A stretch of 59,608 nt of DNA from Firm-13 sp964617375 (GTDB taxonomy: Bacteria; Bacillota; Clostridia; Saccharofermentanales; Saccharofermentanaceae), in assembly GCA_964617375.1 (NCBI GenBank), contig CAZTXQ010000015.1, forward strand, positions 1-59,608. The letters are read 5' to 3'. A program made the position numbers and the translations under genes. This document shows positions 52,733 to 59,608 of the stretch, in pieces. The notes under the pieces were generated by a model. That model was not told the origin of the DNA and ran no database searches. It saw nothing but the letters and a program-made list of their open reading frames with translations. Position 1 is the stretch's first letter. Each line of letters starts with the position of its first letter.

Positions 52733-53728
52733 ATGGAACGATCCGACGTATACGAGTGGCTGCTTGAGAAAGATAATCCGTCCGTCCGTTACTACACGCT
52801 GACCGGTCTTCTCGGGAAAAAGGAAAACGATGCCGAGGTTCTCGAGGCAAAAAAGGCCATTATGGAGACCGGCGCCGTGCCGCAGCTTCTCGCTCTTCAG
52901 AATGAAGACGGATCCTGGAGCGAACCGGATGCCTTCTACGGTGACAAGTATCACGGTACGGTATGGACACTGCTCCTTCTCGCCGAACTCGCCGCGGATC
53001 CATATGACGACCGCGTCAGAAAGGCTTGCGAATTCATTCTGTCGCATTCCCGCCACGAGTCCGGCGGCTTCTCGGTAAGGGAGAATAAAAAAACGCACAT
53101 GGGACTTAAAAGCACGGTTATTCCGTGCCTTACGGGCAACATGCTCTGGAGCCTCATCCGATTGGGATACGCCGACGACCCGCGAATCGCGGATTCGACA
53201 TCCTGGATTACACGTCACCAGCGTGCGGATGACGGTATTGAGAGAGTTCCTGAAGGAGAAACGGAGAAACGCCTCTTCAATGCCTGCCTCGGACGGCATA
53301 CCTGTCATATGGGCGCGGCGAAGGCCATGAAAGCACTTGCCGCCATTCCGCCCGCAAAGCGAAATCCGGAAGTTCTTAAGAAAATCGACGAGCTCTCCGA
53401 GTACTTCCTGATCCACCATATTTATAAGAAAAGTCACAACCTCGATGAAATATCCCGCCCCGGCTGGCTTAATCTATCCTTCCCGCGCATGTATCAGACA
53501 GATCTGCTTGAACTTCTCACGGTTTTCTCGGACCTGGGAATCAAGGATCCCCGTCTCGAAGACGCGCTTCTCATTCTCCTCCGGAAGAGAGGCGCCGACG
53601 GCAAGTGGCTTCTCGAATTCTCTTTCAACGGGAAAATGAACATTCAGATCGAGAAGAAGGGCCGCCCCTCGAAGTGGATAACCTTAAGGGCGATGAAAGT
53701 TCTGAAATTTTACGGCGAATCGATATAA
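52733..53728 (+). CDS. Prenyltransferase/squalene-cyclase-repeat (alpha-alpha toroid) protein
   Basis: 331 residues from the ATG behind GGAAGGAG. Internal helical repeats with QNEDGSWSEP (the QxxDGSW motif of terpene-cyclase-type barrels) and a later GADGKWLLEF. Also a short ESGGFSVRENKKTHMGLKST segment and CLGRHTCHMG with Cys/His. The family is widespread in Firmicutes, sometimes misnamed as a nitrogenase-related protein. Terpene cyclase active-site DxDD is absent, so it is probably not a cyclase. Just before it, 52649-52680 has a short tandem repeat of TTCTAATGTTCGGC. Confidence 0.72.
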   Translation: MERSDVYEWLLEKDNPSVRYYTLTGLLGKKENDAEVLEAKKAIMETGAVPQLLALQNEDGSWSEPDAFYGDKYHGTVWTLLLLAELAADPYDDRVRKACEFILSHSRHESGGFSVRENKKTHMGLKSTVIPCLTGNMLWSLIRLGYADDPRIADSTSWITRHQRADDGIERVPEGETEKRLFNACLGRHTCHMGAAKAMKALAAIPPAKRNPEVLKKIDELSEYFLIHHIYKKSHNLDEISRPGWLNLSFPRMYQTDLLELLTVFSDLGIKDPRLEDALLILLRKRGADGKWLLEFSFNGKMNIQIEKKGRPSKWITLRAMKVLKFYGESI

Positions 53729-53752
53729 AGGAAGGTTATTCCGCAGCCGGTA

Positions 53753-53761
53753 TGCTATAAT
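53753..53761 (+). promoter_or_regulatory. Extended -10 promoter of yccF
   Basis: TGCTATAAT with TATAAT at 53756-53761, 51 nt before the yccF start. Confidence 0.55.
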
Positions 53762-53811
53762 ATCGAATAGCGCGTGCAATACGTATTTCTTGATATTGAA
53801 AGGCAATAAGT

Positions 53812-54174
53812 ATGAAAACAATTCTGAATATTCTCTGGGTTCTTCTGGGAGGACTTATTCTGGCAATTCAATGGTTTGTGACCGGTCTTCTCTGCTGCAT
53901 TACGATTATCGGAATCCCGATCGGTATACAGTGCTTCAAGCTCGCCGGTCTGTCGCTCTGGCCGTTCGGCAAAACGATCTCCTACGGTCACTTCGGTGCC
54001 GGAAGCGTCCTCGGCAACATCATCTGGATCATCTTATTCGGATGGGAGCTTGCCCTCTCGCATCTGATGGTTGGTGCCTTCTTCTGCATCACGATCATCG
54101 GAATTCCGTTCGGACTGCAGTGTTTCAAACTGGCGCAGGTCTCACTGTTCCCGTTCGGCGTAACGTTCGAATAA
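53812..54174 (+). CDS. yccF: YccF domain-containing membrane protein
   Basis: 120 residues. Two copies of the YccF (DUF307) motif: CCITIIGIPIGIQCFKLAGLSLWPFG and FCITIIGIPFGLQCFKLAQVSLFPFG, each with flanking hydrophobic helices. Function unestablished. AAAGGCAATAAG precedes the ATG. Its last 33 bases overlap the convergent acetyltransferase gene. Confidence 0.92.
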   Translation: MKTILNILWVLLGGLILAIQWFVTGLLCCITIIGIPIGIQCFKLAGLSLWPFGKTISYGHFGAGSVLGNIIWIILFGWELALSHLMVGAFFCITIIGIPFGLQCFKLAQVSLFPFGVTFE

Positions 54175-54693
54175 CACGGTTATCCAATACCGCCTTGTCA
54201 TGCGGCCGTCGTCCGGAACTTCATTCTCCAGGACACCGCCGTTGGCCAGAATCGTCCTCTCGGAGGCTTCATTCCGGCTGTCACAGGTAACGAGCACACG
54301 TTCGATGGAGAGTTCGCGGCAAATCACGAGCGCCTTCCCGAGCATCTCCTTCGCATAACCCTTCCGACGTTCCGACTTGCGCACACTGTAGCCGATATGA
54401 CCTCCGCATTTAAGGAGATAATCATTCAGCCGGTGGCGGATATCGATCATGCCGATCAATGCCCCGTCGGCATCACGGACCGCCAGATAGGTAGAAGCCG
54501 GCACACGTCCGGGTCGGAGCGTATCCTCACTTGAATTGTCGCACATGGCTGAGAACCAGTCTTCGAATGAATCGGCCGCCCCAAGTCCGGCGGTACCGTC
54601 AAGACTGTCTTTGTTCATGAGGAATTCCTTCTTATAGTCCAGGATCTTGAGCTTGTCCGCGGCGGTCACCTTTCTCAGTGTAATCTCTTCCAT
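54142..54693 (-). CDS. GNAT family N-acetyltransferase
   Basis: 183 residues. HIGYSVRKSERRKGYAKEMLGKAL contains the acetyl-CoA pyrophosphate loop (R-R-K-G-Y-A), and VLVTCDSRNEASERTILANGG is motif B with Asn. LIGMIDIRHRLNDYLLKCGGHIGY is the usual preceding beta-strand region. Resembles RimJ/RimL-like acetyltransferases. Substrate unknown. AGAGGATG precedes the ATG. Confidence 0.88.
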   Translation of the reverse strand: MEEITLRKVTAADKLKILDYKKEFLMNKDSLDGTAGLGAADSFEDWFSAMCDNSSEDTLRPGRVPASTYLAVRDADGALIGMIDIRHRLNDYLLKCGGHIGYSVRKSERRKGYAKEMLGKALVICRELSIERVLVTCDSRNEASERTILANGGVLENEVPDDGRMTRRYWITVLFERYAEREQ

Positions 54694-54839
54694 ATGAATT
54701 CATCCTCTCCGGAAAGCCACCTCGGGCGGCCCCCGTTAAAATAAAGCAAGCATATCACAATCCGGAATCGCCGCCCAGACGCAGACAGAAAGTCCCTGTA
54801 GAACGGAACTTAAGACCCGGAGAAATGTCCTCGGATCCC

Positions 54840-55598
54840 TCAGGATCCCTGCTCCATCTCCGGCATATCCAGCCAATATCTCTTCGGCATATGGTTCATC
54901 TGGCATTTCGGATTAAACCGTTCCTCGATGGCGACCGTGTCTCTGAAGCATTTCCAGAGCTCCCTGTACGCCTTCTCCGCATTGTCAATCGGCGGAAGGA
55001 CAAGCTTCTCCATCGAGGTCAAGAGCGTGCCTTCCGGTTTGTGGACGACCGCCATCTTGTGCGTCTTGTCATAGATCAGGAAGGTCTCGTCGCGGAAACG
55101 GTCGGCGAAATGATCGGCCAGCAGGGGAAGCACCATATTCTTCGGCGAAATGCAGGAGACCATAATCCCGTCGAAGAGAGAAAAACGCGCAAATCCGCTG
55201 AACTGATGTGCCTCGTGCTCCAGATTCTTAACCGCTTTGGTAATCGACCCGACGGTCTCGTCGGTCAGGCGGTCGAAAACCCTTCTCCCGTACTTGTAGC
55301 CTTCCCGAATGAACCGGTACATAAGGATCTCCCGGTTGTCGACACATGTCAGAAAGGCCTTCTTAACGAAGTCCTGCGCTTCGAGCGCAATTTTGCGGTC
55401 GATCGATTCATAGACCTTGGCGGAGTGGTTCAAGTCCGTCGTAATCCAGTGCGGTTCTTCAAAAAGCTCCGCCTGTCCGCCTTCGGTCCGGATGCCCCGG
55501 GGAATCTCATGACGCGCATAGCTCTCATAGACACAGCAGAGAAAGCCCTCCAGAGTCCCGTCATATATGTATACCAAATTCGTATTCACGTTCTGCAT
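54840..55598 (-). CDS. DUF4130 (TIGR03915-type) putative DNA-metabolism protein
   Basis: 252 residues from the ATG at 55598, within the 3' end of the upstream radical SAM gene (38-nt overlap). YIYDGTLEGFLCCVYESY begins the protein, as in the TIGR03915 family; YKYGRRVFDRLTDETVGSI and HQFSGFARF follow, and the C-terminus has DRFRDETFLIYDKTHKMAVVH. This family is always encoded with the partner radical SAM protein and resembles uracil-DNA-glycosylase-like folds. Its reaction is not established. Longer frames upstream are not supported. Confidence 0.88.
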   Translation of the reverse strand: MQNVNTNLVYIYDGTLEGFLCCVYESYARHEIPRGIRTEGGQAELFEEPHWITTDLNHSAKVYESIDRKIALEAQDFVKKAFLTCVDNREILMYRFIREGYKYGRRVFDRLTDETVGSITKAVKNLEHEAHQFSGFARFSLFDGIMVSCISPKNMVLPLLADHFADRFRDETFLIYDKTHKMAVVHKPEGTLLTSMEKLVLPPIDNAEKAYRELWKCFRDTVAIEERFNPKCQMNHMPKRYWLDMPEMEQGS

Positions 55599-56931
55599 GT
55601 ACGGCTGTCCTCTCTTCCGGTAAATACCCGAATGCGCTGACGGGTGCGCCGCCCAATAAAGATGCCATCTCCGGCAGGTCGGTAAAAGCCAGCTGATCTC
55701 CCGATGCGGCCGGGAGCATCTTCCGGTCATTCTTCGAAAGAAGTCCCCTAAGGACGGCATCGGGCTCAATCCGGACTCCCTCGTCGGTCTTCCCGCGGCA
55801 GGTGACAAAATATCGCGCGCGCTTCAATACGACACCCAGCTTCCTTAAGCCGTCAAAATCAAGACTTCCCGCCCGTCTTGCGCGAACAATCGCCTCCGCG
55901 CTGCGGACTCCGATCCCGGGAACCCTGAGCAGTCCCTCCCTGGATGCACGGTTCACTTCAACCGGAAATTCCTCCAGATGCCGTAATGCCCAGTTGCACT
56001 TCGGATCGATCGCGAGATTCATATTCGGATTCTTCGAATCGACAATCTCTCCGGCCGAGAACCCGTAGAACCGCATCAGCCAGTCCGCCTGATACAGCCG
56101 GTGCTCGCGCAGAAGCGGCGGTGCCGAGAGAAGCGACGGCAGGAGCGGATCCTCGACCACCGGATTGTAAGCGGAGAAGAATACGCGCTTCAGCTTGTAG
56201 CGGTTATAAAGGCCCTCGCTTAAGGTCAGAATCTTATGATCGCTGTCCGGCGTCGCCCCGATGATCAGCTGCGTGCTCTGCCCGGCGGGAACAAATTTCG
56301 GCGCGTGCCGGTACACGACAAGATCCGAAGAGTTCTCCTCAATGCCCGAACGGATCAGCCCCATCGGCTTGATAATCGCCTCCGGCGTCTTCTGCGGTGC
56401 CAGCTTCTCAAGACCCATCTCCGACGGGAACTCGATATTCACGCTCATCCGGTCCGCCAGAAGTCCCATCTTCCGGATCAGGGCCTCGTCTGCCCCGGGG
56501 ATCGCCTTCACATGGATATATCCGTTAAAACGGTACGTATTCCGGAGAATCTCAATCGTCCGGATCATGCGCTCGGTCGTATAATCCGGATTCTTCATAA
56601 CGGCCGAACTTAAGAAAAGCCCCTCGATGAAATTCCTCCGGTAGAAATTAATCGTGAGGTCGGCCAGCTCATCAGCCGTAAAGGCCGCCCTGGGCGTATC
56701 GTGCGATGACCGGTTGACACAGTATTTGCAGTCATAGACGCAGTGATTTGTCATGAGTACCTTAAGAAGAGAAATGCATCTGCCGTCAGCGGCAAAGCTG
56801 TGACAGATCCCTGAGGCGACGGCGCTTCCCATGCTGCCGGACTTCCCGGAGCGGTCTACACCGCTCGAAGTACAGGCCACGTCATATTTCGCGGCATCCG
56901 TAAGGATCGCGAGCTTCTCCATAACATCCAT
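55561..56931 (-). CDS. Putative DNA modification/repair radical SAM protein (TIGR03916-type)
   Basis: 456 residues from the ATG at 56931 (AGGAAGG upstream). The radical SAM cluster is C-VYD-C-KY-C (NHCVYDCKYCVNRSS). KLAILTDAAKYDVACTSSG at the N-terminus is family-specific. The C-terminus has a helix-hairpin-helix DNA-binding motif, LRVPGIGVRSAEAIVRARR, and MLPAASGDQLAFTDL. It is presumed to act on damaged or modified DNA with the DUF4130 partner. No other repair gene lies nearby except tex. Confidence 0.9.
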   Translation of the reverse strand: MDVMEKLAILTDAAKYDVACTSSGVDRSGKSGSMGSAVASGICHSFAADGRCISLLKVLMTNHCVYDCKYCVNRSSHDTPRAAFTADELADLTINFYRRNFIEGLFLSSAVMKNPDYTTERMIRTIEILRNTYRFNGYIHVKAIPGADEALIRKMGLLADRMSVNIEFPSEMGLEKLAPQKTPEAIIKPMGLIRSGIEENSSDLVVYRHAPKFVPAGQSTQLIIGATPDSDHKILTLSEGLYNRYKLKRVFFSAYNPVVEDPLLPSLLSAPPLLREHRLYQADWLMRFYGFSAGEIVDSKNPNMNLAIDPKCNWALRHLEEFPVEVNRASREGLLRVPGIGVRSAEAIVRARRAGSLDFDGLRKLGVVLKRARYFVTCRGKTDEGVRIEPDAVLRGLLSKNDRKMLPAASGDQLAFTDLPEMASLLGGAPVSAFGYLPEERTAVHAEREYEFGIHI

Positions 56932-57083
56932 AATCTTCGGCCTTCCTGCGGATAATTCCTGACACAAAAAAGAACATAATTTCCTTTTGCTGTAATCATA
57001 GCACGGAACATATGTTCGTGTAAAGGCCGTTAACGGGACAGTGTCCGGAAGAAGGAAGCGTGAAAGATGAACCCGGGGCCGGA

Positions 57084-57114
57084 ACCTCCCGGAAATCAGC
57101 GCTTCCCGGGAGGT
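57084..57114 (-). terminator. Hairpin behind tex
   Basis: ACCTCCCGG (57084-57092) pairs exactly with CCGGGAGGT (57106-57114), 29 nt behind the tex stop. No T-run follows, so it may be a 3'-end stabilising hairpin and not a true terminator. Confidence 0.45.
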
Positions 57115-57142
57115 AACTCCGACGGCGAATCGGGAGAATAAA

Positions 57143-59230
57143 TCAGATTTTCATCGAGAGAGAGATCCTGCCTTTTTTCGTGTCGACAGAAAGTACACGG
57201 ACGCGCACATTCTGCCCGACCCGGACGAAATCCAGGGGATTCGACACGAAGCGGTCGGCCATTTCGGACACATGGACAAGACCGTCCTGATGGACGCCGA
57301 TGTCGACGAAAGCCCCGAAAGCGGAGACGTTGCGCACGACGCCGGTCAGCGTCATACCCTCCTTCAAGTCAGAGATCTCCATGACATCCGCCGTCATTTC
57401 GGGCTGGGCAAGCTCGGCACGCGGGTCGTAGCCCGGATTCTCGAGAGCGGCGGCGATATCCGTCAGTGTCGGGACGCCGACGGCCAATTCTGCTGCCATC
57501 CGCTGCAGATCATAGGGCTTCGGGCGGGACTTAAGGACGCGGGCAATCTTGTACGATTCGGGATGGATGCGGGTATTGTCGAGCGGTTCGGGGCCGTCCG
57601 GTACGCGAAGGAATCCCGCGCACTGTTCGTATGCTTTCGGGCCGAGACGCGCGACATCCTTGAGCTCGGCGCGCGATGTGAAAACGCCGTGTTCTTCGCG
57701 GTATTTAACAATGTTCGCCGCGATCGGCTTTGTGATTCCGGCCACATAGGAGAGAAGCGGAACCGAAGCCGTATTCAGGTTAACCCCGACGTCGTTTACG
57801 CAGTCCTCCACCACGCCGCCCAGGTTGTGTGAGAGCTTTTTCGGATTCATATCGTGCTGATACTGACCGACACCGATCGACTGCGGGTCGATTTTAACGA
57901 GCTCGGCCAGAGGATCCTGGAGGCGCCGGCCGATCGAGATCGCGCTTCTTTTGGTAAGATCGAGTTCCGGGAATTCGGCGGCAGCGAGCTCGGAGGCCGA
58001 GTAGACGGAGGCGCCCGCTTCGTTAACCATGTAGAAACGGACGGCTATTTTCGCGTCGCGGATCACAGAGGCGACAAACTGCTCCGTCTCGCGGGATGCG
58101 GTTCCGTTGCCGATTGCAATCATCGTATAGGAGAAACGTGCGTGAAGCTTAAGGAGCGTCGTACGGGACTCCTCCGTTTTGTTCTGGGGCGGCGTCGGAT
58201 ATATGACATCGGTGTACAAAGGCTTCCCGGTCGCATCGATGACGGCAAGCTTGCAGCCCGTCCGGTACGCCGGATCGAGCGCAAGTACGATATGTCCGCG
58301 CATCGGCGGTATCATCAGAAGGTTCCTTAAATTTTGCGAAAAGATTCCCATCGCCTCGTCCTCGGCCCTTTCCGTGAGTTCGGCGCGAACCTCCGTCGTA
58401 AGCGACGGAAAGAGCAGACGTTTCCAGGAATCTTCGGCGGCCGTCCGTATATAGCCGGCAGCCGTTTCGTTTCCCGCGGGTACGGTAAGAAGAATGTGGG
58501 AGAGCGCGAGAGCGTCGTCCGTTTCAAGAGCAATGGCGATGAACTCTTCCTTCTCGCCGCGGTTCATCGCGAGGATGCGGTGACCGGCAGCACGGGAGAT
58601 CAACTCCGTATGGTTGTAATACGGTTCGTAAACGGATTCTTCCTTTTTCTTCTGGCGGGTGACGATCCGGCCCGTATTCTTCAATATGTTGCGAAGCTTT
58701 TCGCGAAGATGGGCGTTGTCGCTGATCGTCTCCGCGATGATATCCATCGCCCCGCCAAAGGCTTCCTCTCTGTCCTTCACTCCCTTTTCGGGATTCACAC
58801 AGGAGTCGGCGGTCTTCAGCAGAAGGTTCGCCGGCAGGCTTCGATTCAGAAGCGCATCCGCCAGTACGTCAAGGCCCTTTTCGCGCGCCGCCGATGCGCG
58901 GGTCTTGCGTTTGGGACGATACGGGCGATAGAGATCTTCGAGTGCGGTAAGGGTCTTTGCTTCTTCGATTTCTTTTTGAAGTGCGGGCGTTATCTCGGTC
59001 TGTTCGCCGATCAGCCGCAGAATGTCGGCGCGGCGTGTCTCCATAGCCCGGAGAAATTCCAGGCGATCCGACAGCTTTCTTAGAACCTGATCATCAATTC
59101 CCCCTGTAACTTCCTTCCGGTAGCGCGCGATGAAGGGAATCGTGTTGCCGTCGTCGAGAAGCGCGACGGTCTTTTCCACAAGGGAAGGCTGCATTGTAAA
59201 TTCTTCGGCCAGCATCCGCATCAGTTCCAT
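57143..59230 (-). CDS. tex: Tex family RNA-binding transcription accessory protein
   Basis: 695 residues from the ATG at 59230 (GGGAGGATAG upstream; longer frame lacks a site). Domains: N-terminal HtH-like (IPFIARYRKEVTGGIDDQVLR), YqgF/RNaseH-like core (VLALDPAYRTGCKLAVIDATG), HhH pair (IGVGQYQHDMNPKKL, then GITKPIAANIVKYREEHG) and a C-terminal S1 domain (GAFVDIGVHQDGLVHVSEMA). Tex binds nucleic acid and affects transcription and toxin expression. A TATAAT box for it is visible as ATTATA at 59291-59296. Confidence 0.95.
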   Translation of the reverse strand: MELMRMLAEEFTMQPSLVEKTVALLDDGNTIPFIARYRKEVTGGIDDQVLRKLSDRLEFLRAMETRRADILRLIGEQTEITPALQKEIEEAKTLTALEDLYRPYRPKRKTRASAAREKGLDVLADALLNRSLPANLLLKTADSCVNPEKGVKDREEAFGGAMDIIAETISDNAHLREKLRNILKNTGRIVTRQKKKEESVYEPYYNHTELISRAAGHRILAMNRGEKEEFIAIALETDDALALSHILLTVPAGNETAAGYIRTAAEDSWKRLLFPSLTTEVRAELTERAEDEAMGIFSQNLRNLLMIPPMRGHIVLALDPAYRTGCKLAVIDATGKPLYTDVIYPTPPQNKTEESRTTLLKLHARFSYTMIAIGNGTASRETEQFVASVIRDAKIAVRFYMVNEAGASVYSASELAAAEFPELDLTKRSAISIGRRLQDPLAELVKIDPQSIGVGQYQHDMNPKKLSHNLGGVVEDCVNDVGVNLNTASVPLLSYVAGITKPIAANIVKYREEHGVFTSRAELKDVARLGPKAYEQCAGFLRVPDGPEPLDNTRIHPESYKIARVLKSRPKPYDLQRMAAELAVGVPTLTDIAAALENPGYDPRAELAQPEMTADVMEISDLKEGMTLTGVVRNVSAFGAFVDIGVHQDGLVHVSEMADRFVSNPLDFVRVGQNVRVRVLSVDTKKGRISLSMKI

Positions 59231-59481
59231 GTATCTATCCTCCCGGCCCGGGACATATTTGTCCCCGGACCCTTCCAAGCGTTTCTCTCTATTATACTGT
59301 CAGATTCTGTTTCGTCCACAGAAGACGGATAAGGCCGATTTTCGAAAAGAACCATTGGTAAGACTTCCGAAACAGACCAATTAGACGTGCACGCCCAAAA
59401 TTCGCGTTGCAACGGCCTCTGTTTTTACGTAAAATGAGAGGTACATAGTATTCATTTCACGGGAAAACTTGAGGAGGCCCT

Positions 59482-59608
59482 ATGGACTCCATCGACAAAC
59501 AAATAATTAGGCTTCTGCAGAAGAATGCGAGATCTTCCATATCGGAGATCAGCGCACAGGTCAATCTGTCCATTCCCGCCACCAGCGACCGCATCCGCAA
59601 GATCGAAG
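59482..59608 (+). CDS. Lrp/AsnC family transcriptional regulator (partial, 3' end cut)
   Basis: Only the first 42 codons lie in the window. MDSIDKQIIRLLQKNARSSI and SEISAQVNLSIPATSDRIRKI form the AsnC-type helix-turn-helix at the N-terminus of Lrp-family regulators. GAGGAGG is 5 nt before the ATG. The ligand-binding domain would follow outside the window. Divergent from tex. Confidence 0.88.
   Translation, partial: MDSIDKQIIRLLQKNARSSISEISAQVNLSIPATSDRIRKIE

Overview
The window reads as a chromosome segment of an anaerobic, low-to-mid G+C Gram-positive bacterium of the Clostridia. The evidence is a T-box leader, lipoproteins with short lipoboxes, clostridial ChW repeats fused to BspA-type leucine-rich repeats, an energy-converting Ech hydrogenase, ferredoxin-dependent indolepyruvate oxidoreductase, hybrid cluster protein, and many promoters of the extended -10 type (TGN-TATAAT). 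The genus cannot be fixed from the sequence alone. No rRNA, tRNA, complete insertion sequence or CRISPR array was seen.

Layout. 1-8.2 kb: a short-chain dehydrogenase, a membrane GGDEF gene broken by a one-base frameshift, a glycosyltransferase-like protein, a small membrane protein, a GNAT acetyltransferase, a YdeI-like protein and an ABC-2 exporter with two paralogous ATPases and one permease. 8.3-10.4 kb: an ABC-F ATPase followed by a 75-bp tandem hairpin array. 10.4-15.9 kb: a leftward branched-chain amino acid uptake operon (livJ-H-M-G-F) ending in a cytidylate-kinase-like gene. 16.3-20.5 kb: an orphan prepilin-like gene, then a T-box-controlled iorA-iorB-paaK operon. 20.5-21.1 kb: a degenerate array of about 42-nt palindromic units. 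21.4-24.8 kb: a carbohydrate-binding lipoprotein, VTC-type polyphosphate polymerase and DUF4956 membrane protein. 24.9-32.6 kb: a lipoprotein, a membrane XRE regulator, an epimerase, an uncharacterised NERD-like/coiled-coil gene pair, AzlCD and a second ABC-2 transporter.

32.6-35.9 kb is an accessory island (Fic protein without its catalytic His, a truncated thioester-domain adhesin, a lipoprotein). It is bordered by direct copies of a structured repeat whose hairpin arms covary. 35.9-45.9 kb is a leftward operon, echABCDEF-hypA-hypF-hypC-hypD-hypE, coupling ferredoxin oxidation to H2 evolution and ion translocation together with maturation of the NiFe site. Hcp is transcribed divergently from it, and the shared intergenic region has three ATGA-(N)-TCAT palindromes. 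48-59.6 kb: a large LRR/ChW surface protein, shikimate kinase, aldo-keto reductase, an alpha-toroid protein, YccF, GNAT, a putative DNA-repair radical SAM pair, Tex, and the start of an Lrp/AsnC regulator.

A working picture is an amino-acid- and peptide-using anaerobe. Amino acids enter through Liv, AzlCD may export branched-chain residues, and ferredoxin links IorAB to the Ech hydrogenase. The T-box in front of iorAB-paaK suggests that this operon may run in the biosynthetic direction, salvaging aryl acetates into aromatic amino acids. The least explained material is the three families of structured repeats, the NERD-like gene pair and the repeat-bordered island.
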